Source: Cranoglanis bouderius (taxonomy: Eukaryota > Chordata > Actinopteri > Siluriformes > Cranoglanididae). Taken from it: DNA of 64,000 nt. The stretch lies in NCBI GenBank assembly GCA_023630585.1, contig CM042540.1:9163074-9227073 (forward strand). Direction: 5' to 3'. The notes beneath the pieces were generated by a model that saw only the letters and a list, made by a program, of their open reading frames with translations, ran no database searches and was not told where the DNA came from. How positions within the stretch are numbered: position 1 is the stretch's first letter; each line of letters starts with the position of its first letter. This document shows, piece after piece, positions 11,215 through 19,767 of the stretch. The position numbers and the translations under genes are program-made.

Positions 11215-12159
11215 CTAACTTAGCCTTTTTTTAAAAAACATTCCTAACAAAAGTTTCTTAACTTCTTCTGTTTTTAAACTGTAGAGTAAAGGATTGATCA
11301 CTGGAGGTAGCACACTATAGAGCATAATGATGGCTATTTGCAAATCAGCATTAAATGTGATACCTATATTCGCAGCCAAGTAATTAAAACACCTGGGTAA
11401 GAAGAAGAGAGCAATTATAATGAGTTGAGAACTACATGTGGAAAAAACCTTTAGCCGCCCATGTGCATTTGATATTTGTAGGACAACTAAAATAATGCAG
11501 GTGTAGGAGAACACAATAATGGCAAGAGATCCCAGCAATATTACCATGGCATAAACAAAAGCTGGAAAACTATATGGAGTCCTGTCAGTGCAAGCAAGTC
11601 GTGTAATAGATATATGATCACAATAGCAGTTTACAATGGTATTGGCTCCACAGTAAGAGAGGGGGGAAGCCCGAACAACCATCATTATAATGCTAGGATG
11701 AGCAAAAACCCAGACTACTATGGACATAATTAATATATTTCTATTTGACACAATAGTATGATAACGAAATGGGTAACAAACTGCTATATATCGATCTATA
11801 GCCATTACAGCTAGTGTGTATGAACTGACTGTACCAAAATAATGCACTAAGTACATCTGAAAAAAACAAGCTGCAAAAGAAATGGTCCCATCTTGGAACC
11901 AATATCTAGCAATGATCTTTGGTAAGGTGCATGTACTGAACAACACATCAGACATCAGAAGACTTATATAAATAAAATACATGGGTTTATGGAGACTTTT
12001 GTTTGTTGCAACCAAAAGAAGAAAAAATCCATTCCCTATCAAGGTGCACACATAAACTAAGAACATAACTGCAGACACAAGGGCATAGTAGTTAGGATGA
12101 AGTCCAGGAAAACCAACAATAAAAAAGTCCTTCACAAAGGTCACGTTTCTGCCTGACAT
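11215..12159 (-). CDS. Odorant receptor OR1 (intact, 2AT4-like)
   Basis: This is an uninterrupted 314-codon seven-helix receptor, the usual length for a fish odorant receptor. It would sit in the cilia membrane of olfactory neurons, bind a soluble odorant and couple to the olfactory G protein. Visible signatures are an N-glycosylation site NVT (5-7), IGNG (41-44) in TM1, LHKPMY (56-61) before TM2, Asp71 in TM2 and Cys98 at the start of TM3. They continue with MAIDRYIAVCYP (119-130) at the end of TM3, Cys170/178/180/190 in extracellular loop 2, SY (218-219) in TM5, KVFSTCSSQL (237-246) leading TM6 and NPLLY (289-293) in TM7. The start is the ATG shared by all copies. A possible splice acceptor (CTCTTTAAG) lies just upstream, as is usual for a single coding exon. 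The ligand is unknown. Confidence 0.95.
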   Translation of the reverse strand: MSGRNVTFVKDFFIVGFPGLHPNYYALVSAVMFLVYVCTLIGNGFFLLLVATNKSLHKPMYFIYISLLMSDVLFSTCTLPKIIARYWFQDGTISFAACFFQMYLVHYFGTVSSYTLAVMAIDRYIAVCYPFRYHTIVSNRNILIMSIVVWVFAHPSIIMMVVRASPLSYCGANTIVNCYCDHISITRLACTDRTPYSFPAFVYAMVILLGSLAIIVFSYTCIILVVLQISNAHGRLKVFSTCSSQLIIIALFFLPRCFNYLAANIGITFNADLQIAIIMLYSVLPPVINPLLYSLKTEEVKKLLLGMFFKKRLS

Positions 12160-12885
12160 TATCGGACGTCCTTAAAGAGAAAATGTCAGATTTAATGCAG
12201 ATGTGTACCAGCATCATAAAGAATGATGTACACTGCATATATGAATAAAATCGCCTTATAAATTAAAATGGTTAAATAATAAAATAAGCTCAAATATTGT
12301 TACATTACATTTATTTTTATTTTAGATAGATTTTGATATTACTCTTGATTTTAAATTAAATGCCAATGATAAAAAATTACCAAAAGACATTATGACATTA
12401 TGCATTATCTCCATACCTTTACAGAGTCATAGCACATCAGGAAATGTGTCTGTGCTCCAGGGCAATTTATTTATCTTAACACATGATGTACATGTCACAT
12501 GTCTAGCAAGAAAAAACGTAAGTTGATTAAATCTTCTGAGACTTGTGTAAGGAGTTAAATTTTAATGTCTAAAAATACAGTGTAAATAAGCTCACTATGT
12601 TATTTGAGACATTTCTACTTACAATTTTTGTTGGACTGTTGCCAAGTGATAAAAATGATGACTAGTCCTTATTTGCCATGTAAATTAGAGCATTAATTAA
12701 GCATAACAGAAAAACACTGGACAGGTTAAACAGATATGGCTGGTGGTGATATTTGATCAGTGGGCTTACATCTAATATCTTTCAATAGGCCTTCTATTGA
12801 AGCCCGCAATACCCCTACCAATGATATACCATCTCTGGAGAATAAGGGGCTGATGGTGTGTTTAACTGAGGCCCTGGGAACAGTG
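12160..12885 (-). promoter_or_regulatory. Conserved OR 5' flank, copy 1
   Basis: This flank recurs upstream of OR2 (20710-21430), OR3 (27735-28135) and the OR4 pseudogene (38529-38990), and without a gene at 45986-46545. A block GTGCTCCAGGGCAATTTATT near 12453 persists in the first four, and as TTTACTCCAGGGC... in the fifth. Its reverse strand contains GCCCTGGAG, loosely like an EBF (O/E) site, a type known in OR promoters, and AT-rich homeodomain-like motifs surround it. The promoter role is inferred from position and conservation only. Confidence 0.45.
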
Positions 12886-13690
12886 GACGTTGCCTTGATG
12901 GCAGCATATGTTTCTCTAAATATATGTCTCCAAATATACATGACAACATTAATGGTACCTTCACACATATGCAAGTCACCCATGCCATGGGCACTGATGC
13001 ACCCCCATACCATCACAGATGCTGGCTTTTGCACCTTTCACTTATAACAGTCTGGTTGGTCTTTTTCATCTTTGGCATGGATACCTCGACATCCGTTTTC
13101 CCCAAAAACAAGCTGAAATGTGGATTCATCTGACCACAGCACACGTTTCCACTGCCTTTCAGTCCATCTGAGATGAGCTCGGGCCCAGAGAACTCGGCGG
13201 CGTTTCTGCATAGAGTTGATGTATGGCCTCCTCCTTGCGTAATAGAGTTTCGGGTTGCATTTCTAGATGCGGTGGCAGACTGTGTTAAGTGACAACGGTT
13301 TTCGAAGTACTCACAAGCCCATGTGGTTATATTTATCACAGTAGCATGACGATTTCTCAGGCAATGCTGTCTGAGGGCTCGAAGGTCACGCACATTCAAC
13401 AGTGGTTTCCGGTCTTGCCCTTTACGCAGTGAGATTTCTCCGGATTCCCTGAATCTTTTCACAATATTATGCACTGTAGATGGTGAAAGACTTGAATTCT
13501 TTGAAATCTTGCATTGAGCAATGTTCTTTTTGAACTGACTGACAATTCTCTCACGAAGTTTGGCACAAAGTGGTGAGCCACGACCCATCCTTGCTTGCAA
13601 AGACTGAGCTTTTGGTGGATGCTCCTTTTATGCCCAATCCTGATACCCTTCCCTGTTACCAATTAACCTGATCTTCCAAAATGGTGTTAC
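12886..13690 (-). mobile_element. Tc1-like transposon, copy B (truncated both ends)
   Basis: It is the same family as copy A. A 195-codon minus-strand frame (13013-13600) covers the DNA-binding domains (SPSTVHNIVKRFRESGEISL) and runs into a central part containing FSLFLGKTDVEVSMPK. A second frame holds ASVMVWGCISAHGMGDLHM and then breaks off at about 12886 into OR 5' flank, losing the last catalytic residues. On the other side it ends at about 13690 and joins OR 3' spacer (like 10180). Copy C shares the first junction, so that truncation is older than the duplication. Confidence 0.8.
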
Positions 13691-13946
13691 TTCTTTTAAA
13701 CAAAAATTATACAAAACATTCCAGGTTATTTGACTTGGATGGCAGATGAAAAGAAATGTTAGTTGTTCCAGTGATCTACCTGATAATAAATCATGATGGT
13801 ATTTTGTCATGTGTCAACCCAGATTTACCCTGAAAATTGTCATTTTTCAGAGGCAGGTGGAGTGCTTGCTTAATGTTATTAAATGTCCAAGTCACCAGGC
13901 AGAATTATGGTCAAAAACCGGCAATGGTTAAATAGTCAGGCAAACA
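13691..13946. other. OR-unit spacer, upstream half of Gypsy target
   Basis: It matches 10180-10410 and 25700-25960. It is the left half of the OR2 3' spacer and continues at 18712 beyond the Gypsy insertion. No gene is present. Confidence 0.75.
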
Positions 13947-13951
13947 GAGTG
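13947..13951. repeat. Target-site duplication GAGTG (left)
   Basis: The five bases GAGTG precede the 5' LTR and are repeated at 18707-18711 after the 3' LTR. The uninserted paralogous sites read CAAACAGAGTGGTATAG. Confidence 0.95.
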
Positions 13952-14169
13952 TGTGGTGGATTTGAGTGAGACACTCTGTGTAGATTAAGTGGACTTGTGT
14001 GTTTGATGTGTGTTTGATTGCTCATGCCTAGGGTGTGCATGTAGAGTCAGTATAGCAGTTAGACAGAGTGCTGGTTCACGGCATAAGGTCTCATAGAGTG
14101 TTTATTGGACATACACAGAAGACATATAACATCCTGACAAGCAGATAGATCAGACGCAAAACCACTACA
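13952..14169 (+). repeat. 5' LTR of the Gypsy element
   Basis: 218 bases, starting TGTGGTGGATTTGAGTGAG and ending CCACTACA. It is paired with 18478-18706. Confidence 0.95.
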
Positions 14170-14187
14170 TGGTGTCAGAAGTCGATT
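14170..14187 (+). other. Primer-binding site candidate
   Basis: TGGTGTCAGAAGTCGATT follows the 5' LTR directly, where Gypsy elements carry the sequence complementary to the 3' end of a tRNA primer. TGG is the expected complement of a tRNA CCA end. The tRNA was not identified. Confidence 0.6.
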
Positions 14188-14267
14188 CAAGTGAGTACAG
14201 CGAACAGATTGTCGATAAGAACTGAACATCACACCAGCAAAGTTTTGCATGCTAATGGCTAGCGAAC

Positions 14268-15167
14268 ATGGAACAGTTCAAGCCGCCATCGCCATTATTG
14301 TTAACAGGCAATTTAGCGGAAAATTGGCGAAGATGGGAACAACGTTATCGTCGGTACATGATCGCAACGGATGCGAATACCAAACCAGAGCCAGTCAAAA
14401 TAACCATTCTGCTACACACCATCGGAGAAGAGGCGTTAGAAGTGTATAATACACTCACCATCCATCTTGTCGATGAAGAGAATGAGACGATGGAAGATGT
14501 GCTCACAGCATTCCGAGACTACTGTAGTCCACAAAAAAATGACATATTTGAAAAGCATCAGTTCTGGTCACATCCCATGGCAGAAGGCATCACAGTGGGT
14601 AGATTCATCACAGAGCTGAGACAGAAAAGCAAAGACTGTGAGTTTGGCCCGATTGAGAATGATATGCTGAGACATAAGCTGGTTTTCAGCATAACGAACC
14701 CTTCTCTTAAAGAAAGATTACTCCGAGAAAATGATTTGTCACTGCACAGAGCTTGTGAAATATGCAGAGCAACAGAGTTAGCCAAAATGCAGATACAGGC
14801 CATGCAAAATGCAACAGTTTTTCAGGACCCTCAAGTGAATGCTATAGAAAAGGCAACAGATCAGAAGAAAATAAGCGTAAGACAAAAGAGCAACAAGAAA
14901 TCAAGTATGCGAAACTTCAGCAGATGCGGAAAGAGCCACGAGCCTCGCCAATGCCCAGCCTTTGGTGCGGTATGCCACAAGTGTGGTAAGGGTAACCACT
15001 TTGCCAGTGTATGTCATGCAGTCACTCGCAACGATAACAGAGCAAAGACGGTGCACAGCATAAAAGGTGAAATAGAATCCATGTACATCGGCACATTAAT
15101 ACACAGTCAAGTGCAAGAGATAAACCACACGAAAGACAGTTTATGGTACACAACAGCTACCATCTGA
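14268..15167 (+). CDS. Gypsy gag (capsid-nucleocapsid)
   Basis: An open frame of 299 codons. It begins with the first ATG after the primer site that starts a Gag-like protein (MEQFKPPSPL). Residues 15-160 form a retrotransposon capsid-like helical region (NWRRWEQRYRRYMIA, then MEDVLTAFRDYC). The zinc knuckle CHKCGKGNHFASVC (236-249) is a perfect CX2CX4HX4C for binding element RNA. An upstream knuckle has lost its first Cys (FSRCGKSHEPRQC at 217-229). The frame stops at TGA (15165-15167), but the same frame then reads straight into the protease, so the stop may be a mutation (CGA to TGA is possible) rather than the true end. Gag would assemble the particle around the element's RNA. Confidence 0.88.
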   Translation: MEQFKPPSPLLLTGNLAENWRRWEQRYRRYMIATDANTKPEPVKITILLHTIGEEALEVYNTLTIHLVDEENETMEDVLTAFRDYCSPQKNDIFEKHQFWSHPMAEGITVGRFITELRQKSKDCEFGPIENDMLRHKLVFSITNPSLKERLLRENDLSLHRACEICRATELAKMQIQAMQNATVFQDPQVNAIEKATDQKKISVRQKSNKKSSMRNFSRCGKSHEPRQCPAFGAVCHKCGKGNHFASVCHAVTRNDNRAKTVHSIKGEIESMYIGTLIHSQVQEINHTKDSLWYTTATI

Positions 15168-15425
15168 GGTGTACAGATAAAATTCAAGCTAGACACAGGT
15201 GCAGAGGTAAATGTGCTACCTGTATCCATTGTCCAAAAGATCCCTGGTCAAGTTAAGATACAGCCTACGTCAACCATGCTAGTAGTATTTGGAGGAATAC
15301 GCTCCACCCCGACAGGTGTTTTGTCGCTGAAATGCAAAACAGACAAAGTCACAATCAATTTATAGTTTTATGTGTCCGATCAAGCAGATATACCGATACT
15401 TGGCAGAGCAGCATGAGAGCAGCTA
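15168..15425 (+). pseudogene. Gypsy pol: aspartic protease region, with stops
   Basis: It is in the same frame as gag. The retropepsin active site is LDTGAEVNVLP near 15189-15221. An in-frame TAG after TVTINL-like residues (near 15363) and a TGA near 15414 interrupt it, just before and after ADIPILGRAA, the expected C-terminal ILGR-type motif. The protease would cleave Gag-Pol. This copy cannot make the full polyprotein without readthrough. Confidence 0.85.
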
Positions 15426-15431
15426 CGGCTG

Positions 15432-16347
15432 GTGAAAAGGATTGAAGTGCTTGCAGAGAAGTCGGCGACTATCAAAGAGGACCTGGTCAGAATGCATCCA
15501 TCAGTCTTCACAGGGCTTGGTGAGTTCCCAGGAGTTCATCATATACACATAGACCCAACATTCACACCTGTTATTCATGGATGCAGAAACATTCCACTAG
15601 TTGTTCGAGATAAGCTAAAAGAAACACTTCAAGAGCTTGTGCACAGAGGGGTCATAACACCTGTAACTGAACCCTCAGGATGGATAAACAGCTTGGTCAT
15701 TGCACAAAAAAAAGAATGGGTCACTAAGGGTATGTTTGGACCCTCGTGATTTGAATAAAGCCATAAAACGACAGCACTATTCCATTCCCACACCTGAAGA
15801 TGTGTGCAGCAATTTGGCAGGGAAGTCTATTTTCACCATTCTTGACGAGAAAGACGGTTACTGGCAAATCAAATTAGATGAACCGTCCTCAAAACTCTGT
15901 ACTTTTAACACCCCCTGGGGAAGATATCGCTTTTTGAGATTACCGTTGGGCATCAAGTTTGCAAGTGAGGTGTTTCAGCAGAAAATCTGCGAGACCTTCG
16001 GTGACATACAGGGAGTCCACGTCATTGCAGATGACATGATAATAGCAGCCACATCACAACGGGAACATGATGACATCCTCGCTAAAGTGATGGAGAGAGC
16101 AAAAGCAGCCAACGTGAGATTTAATGGTGATAAGATCCAGTTAAAGGTAAATACTGTGAAATACATGGAGCACATCATCTCACCTGAGGGCCTGCGACCA
16201 GACGAGGCAAAGGTAAAGGCGATCACGGACATGCCACCCCCAAAAGATAAACAAGGTCTCCAACGTCTACTGGGTATGACCAAGTACTTAGCACAGTACA
16301 TCCCAAATGAAGCTTCAATCACAGCGCCTCTGAGACAATTGCTATGA
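15432..16347 (+). pseudogene. Gypsy pol: reverse transcriptase, frameshifted
   Basis: The first part (15432-15749) ends in ITPVTEPSGWINSLVIAQKK, the RT fingers. The frame then changes at a run of eight A (about 15707-15714), and the rest continues in the next frame (15700-16347) with NGSLRVCLDPRDLNKAI. Then come FTILDEKDGYW (first catalytic Asp) and GRYRFLRLPLGIK. HVIADDMIIAA carries the catalytic Asp pair in the xADD form used by this clade. GLQRLLGMTKYLAQYIP belongs to the thumb/connection. The enzyme copies the element's RNA into DNA. The slip at the A-run is a disabling frameshift, and I see no pseudoknot or other sign of programmed shifting. Confidence 0.88.
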
Positions 16348-16800
16348 AGGATGCTGTATGGCAATGGAGCCCCCACAATACTGCTTCTTTAGAAAGATTG
16401 AAGTCAGCTCTCACACGGGCACCTGTCTTGAGATTCTATGACCACGAGAAGCCAATAACGATACAGGCAGATCCGTCAAGAGATGGCTTGAGTGTGTGTC
16501 TCCTACAAGAAGGCCACCCTGTGTGTTATGCATCGCGGCACTCACTGACACTGAGCAAAGATATGCCCAAATTGAGAAAGAGTTGCTTGCCATACTCTTT
16601 GCAGCAAGGAAGTTTCATCAGTACATATACGGTAGGCCAGTGATGGTACAATCAGAGCATAAGCCCCTAGAGAACATCATGCAGAATCCACCTGCAAGAT
16701 TGCAATGACTGCTTCTACAACTTCAGAAATATGATCTGAACATCGCATACACACCAGGCAAGCACATGTATATAGCTGATACGCTATCCCATGCAATTGC
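16344..16800 (+). pseudogene. Gypsy pol: RNase H region, frameshifted
   Basis: DAVWQWSPHNTASLERLKSA leads into the RNase H domain (ITIQADPSRDGLSVCLLQEG). A frame change near 16540-16560 follows, then QRYAQIEKELLAILFAARKF (residues typical of the RNase H helix) and VQSEHKPLENIMQNPPARLQ. A stop at 16706-16708 and a further frame break precede ADTLSHAIA. RNase H removes RNA from the hybrid. This copy is broken. Confidence 0.82.
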
Positions 16801-17044
16801 AAGCAGTGAGGTTGATGAGGCTGGAGATCTCTATGATGAGAAAGTCATGCATGGCTTGGAAGCCACAGGTGCACTGAGTCCACAGACTCTGCAGCAGTTG
16901 AAAGAGACCACTGCAGCTGACCAAGTCCTGCAGGATCTGTGTGAAAAGGTAAAGTCTGGCTGGCCACAAAAAAGACGTCGTGTAAACATCAACTTACACA
17001 GTTACTGCCCTCTGTGACACAAAATCAGCATACAGAATGACATC

Positions 17045-17760
17045 ATGATGGTAGGTGACAAGATAGTCATACCTCACACATTCAAAAGAGTAATCCTAGA
17101 GAAGCTGCATATAGCTCATCGAGGTGTCCAGAGAACAAAAGCCAAAGCAAGAAAATCCCTATACTGGCCTGGTATGGCGCGGGACATCAAGCTGATGGTG
17201 GAGAAATGTGCGCCGTGCCAACAACTCCAGCTGCAACAGCAGAAAGAGATACTCATCACACATGATGTTCCAGAGCTACCATGGATGAAGGTTGGAGTGG
17301 ACATTTTTGAGTTGAGAGGCCAGTCATATCTATTGCTGGTGGACTATTTGTCAAAATATCCTGAGGTCCTCAACCTGTCAGACAAGTCAGCCCACACAGT
17401 GATATTGAAAATGAAATCTGTCTTTGCCATACACGGTATCCCAAAAGAAATTGTGAGTGACCATATTCCATTCGCAAGTTACAAAATGAAGTCATTTACA
17501 GCATCATGAGACTTCAAGCTCACACATTCCAGCCCAGGATACCCTCAATCAAACGGACTTGCGGAAAGGGCAATAAAGACTGTCAAACATGCACTAAGGA
17601 AAGCGCTACAGACGGGCACAGACCCACATCTAGTGCTACTGTCGTTGAGAAACACACCAGTGACAGGCCTGAATGAATCCCCTGCAGAAATGTTAATGGG
17701 AAGAGTCCTACGGAGCACAATCACATGCTCTAGTGCCGTGCTCCAACAGTCAACCCCACA
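17045..17760 (+). pseudogene. Gypsy pol: integrase, with stop
   Basis: The HHCC zinc domain is visible as HIAHRGVQ ... CAPCQQL. In the catalytic core the first Asp is in VGVDIFELRGQ. The second lies in EIVSDHIPFAS, where the usual SDNGPQF motif is altered. After a TGA at 17507-17509 the core continues with SPGYPQSNGLAERAIKTVKH, which holds the catalytic Glu. Integrase inserts the DNA copy, and the 5-bp flank duplication matches this family's cut spacing. Confidence 0.85.
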
Positions 17761-17797
17761 GTTTGTACACAAGAGGCTGGTAGATTCGCAGTCATGA

Positions 17798-18136
17798 ATG
17801 AGGCATCAATACGACCATAATGCCAAGACACTACCTGTGCTGGCTCCTGGGAGTACAGTACACATGCAGACCACACATGGTTGGAAGCCCACTGTGGTGG
17901 TGCATAAGAGAAAAGAGCCTCGGTCATACACAGTGCGGACACCAGCTGGAAGGACATTCAGGAGAAACAGGCACCACTTGAGAAAGATACATTCCAGCCT
18001 GTTCAACAATGTTGATCCTGATGAACAAGTGGAGGGAATACCCACTCAGGCACCCAGACAAGCTGACCAAACATCTGACATTGCGCTGGAAAGAATGGAT
18101 GAGTATCCAGCCACACTAGAAGTGGTAGAACAGTAA
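17798..18136 (+). pseudogene. Gypsy pol C-terminal tail
   Basis: A 112-codon frame with RHQYDHNAKTLPVLAPGSTV, the residues usually found after the integrase core in these elements, then a basic region (AGRTFRRNRHHLRKIH). A stop immediately precedes its first ATG, so it is detached from the integrase frame. After it lies an A-rich non-coding stretch (18180-18225). Confidence 0.7.
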
Positions 18137-18460
18137 TTCGGCCAAAGAGATATAATGATTATGTTATGGACATGTAAAGAATGTAAACAAAAAAAACAAA
18201 AGAAAAAAACAAAAAAAAAAAAAAAGGAGAAAGAGTAGAGGTTGCAAAACAGTTGTCTGTAACATAGTTGCAAAAGAATAGTGGTAAAGTAATTGAACAA
18301 GTTATTAATGTTCTCAGTGTACACAGTTGAGTAAACATATGATATGGTGTTTGGTTAGTCATGTTAAAGTTCAGCTAAAGTCACTGTTAGATGGGCTTTA
18401 ATACGTAAATGGGGAGATATGAGTTAAGTAAATTTGAATGTAAGAATCATATCTTACTTT

Positions 18461-18477
18461 GAGTGGGAAAAGGGGGA
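18461..18477 (+). other. Polypurine tract
   Basis: AGTGGGAAAAGGGGGA immediately precedes the 3' LTR. It is the expected plus-strand primer for LTR retrotransposon replication. Confidence 0.8.
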
Positions 18478-18706
18478 TGTGGTGGATTTGAGTGAGACAC
18501 TCTGAGTAGATTAAGTGGACTTGTGTGTTTGACGTGTATTCGATTGATTGCTCATGCCTAGGGTGTGCATGTAGAGTCGGTATAGCAGTTAGACAGTAAA
18601 GAGAGTACTGGTTCACGGCATAAGGTCTCATAGTGTGTTTATTGGACATACACAGAAGACATATAACATCCTGACAAGCAGATAGATCAGACACAAAACT
18701 ACTACA
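18478..18706 (+). repeat. 3' LTR of the Gypsy element
   Basis: 229 bases, starting TGTGGTGGATTTGAGTGAG and ending CTACTACA, followed by the target duplication GAGTG (18707-18711). It carries short insertions relative to the 5' LTR (for example TAAAG near 18597). Confidence 0.95.
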
Positions 18707-18711
18707 GAGTG

Positions 18712-19077
18712 GTATAGAACAAACAGAATAAAAAAAAACACAGAAATCAAAGGCTCTAAACCAGAGAAGTAATCATGCTCAGAGTGACACTGAAAAGATG
18801 GCAAAACCTTGCAAAGGAGATACATGAAAAAACTGTTTAAGTACACAGAGTGATTGAAGAAAAACAGGAAACAGGTGTGTTAGAATTCAGGTGAGTGTGA
18901 TCATTGTAATGTCTGGGCTGGATTCAGATCAGAATGAGGAGTTGCCCCCGAATGGGTAGTGGGTCTGCATGTGATAATAATTCATAAATTCTATTTTGTA
19001 ATATGGTTGACACACACTAGAATTTAATTTAATAAATTAATAAAGATATATTATACTAAAAAGCATCATATAGCTTT
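18712..19077. other. OR-unit spacer, downstream half of Gypsy target
   Basis: It resumes the duplicated spacer (matching 10417-10770 and 25970-26330). No gene is present. Confidence 0.75.
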
Positions 19078-19220
19078 GAGGTAGTGGTAGCTCAGTGGTT
19101 AAGATGTTGGGCTACTGATTGGAAGGTTGTGAGTTCAAATCCCAGCACCGCTAAGCTGCCACTGTTGGACCCTTGAGCAAGGCCATTAATCCTCAGCTGC
19201 TCAGATGTATGTAAGTTGCT
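19078..19220 (+). mobile_element. tRNA-derived SINE, 3'-truncated
   Basis: It has the A box in GTAGCTCAGTGGTTAAG and the B box in GGTTGTGAGTTCAAATCCC, then the body AGCTGCCACTGTTGGACCCT. A minus-strand relative lies at 29782-29945. It ends abruptly at GCTCTGGATGAGGG and joins an OR fragment with no target duplication between them. Confidence 0.85.
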
Positions 19221-19476
19221 CTGGATGAGGGCTCCACAGTGAGAGGGGGGAAGCCCGAACAATCGTCATTATAATGCTAGGATGAGCAAAAACCCAGACT
19301 ACTATGGACATCATTAATATATTTCTATTTGACATAATAGTATGATAACGAAATGGGTAACAAACTGCTATATATTGATCTATGGCCATTACAGCTAGTG
19401 TGTGTGAATTGACTGTACCAAAATAATGCACTAAGTACATCTGAAAAAAAACAAGCTGCAAAAGAAATGGTCCCAT
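19221..19476 (-). pseudogene. Odorant receptor fragment (TM3-TM4)
   Basis: Only the segment from the start of TM3 to extracellular loop 2 remains. It includes MAIDQYIAVCYP (DRY-type Arg changed to Gln) and VVWVFAHPSIIM. The allele features (NSHTL, TIMSN) are closer to OR3 than to OR1 or OR2. One side abuts a truncated SINE and the other a Tc1-like end, so it is an isolated copied fragment next to OR2, not a broken start of it. Confidence 0.9.
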
Positions 19477-19477
19477 A

Positions 19478-19640
19478 ACTCAGTTGTTATCTTGGCAAAG
19501 GGAGGTAGCACAAAGTATTGACTAAAAGGGTGCCTATAATTGATGCACACCTATATTTACCAAAGATATTTTTTTGATAAACCTGTGTTTTGTTTGCAAT
19601 TGTTTGATATATTTGATAACAGTTTGATAACTGTTTCATT
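19478..19640. repeat. Tc1/mariner-like terminal fragment
   Basis: The stretch AAAGTATTGACTAAAAGGGT, then TTTGATAAACCTGTGTTTTG, resembles the 3' end of a common fish Tc1 element. No transposase is present. Confidence 0.4.
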
Positions 19641-19767
19641 ACTATCTGCTGAAGTTAGGCATCATGAGTAGATCCAGTTACAGTACAAACACAGAAACTC
19701 AATAATACAATCCACAGCAATCCACATGTATCATAATATATTTTAAGATCTGACAAATCAGGTAAAT

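Larger units (their letters stand above)
13952..18706 (+). mobile_element. Ty3/Gypsy LTR retrotransposon, structurally complete, defective
   Basis: It has two direct LTRs, a primer-binding region, gag, protease, reverse transcriptase, RNase H, integrase, a polypurine tract and a 5-bp target duplication, all in Ty3/Gypsy order with integrase last. The protein sequence resembles the Mag-type elements often annotated in fish as K02A2.6-like. By eye the LTRs differ at roughly nine positions plus a few indels over about 220 bases, so the insertion is moderately young, and it postdates duplication of the OR spacer. Several stops and at least one frameshift make it non-autonomous. Confidence 0.93.

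Noticed and set aside
15700..15720. Programmed ribosomal frameshift at the A8 run in pol
   Set aside because: It lies within the RT domain rather than at a gene border, and the element has other stops. Random slippage mutation is simpler.
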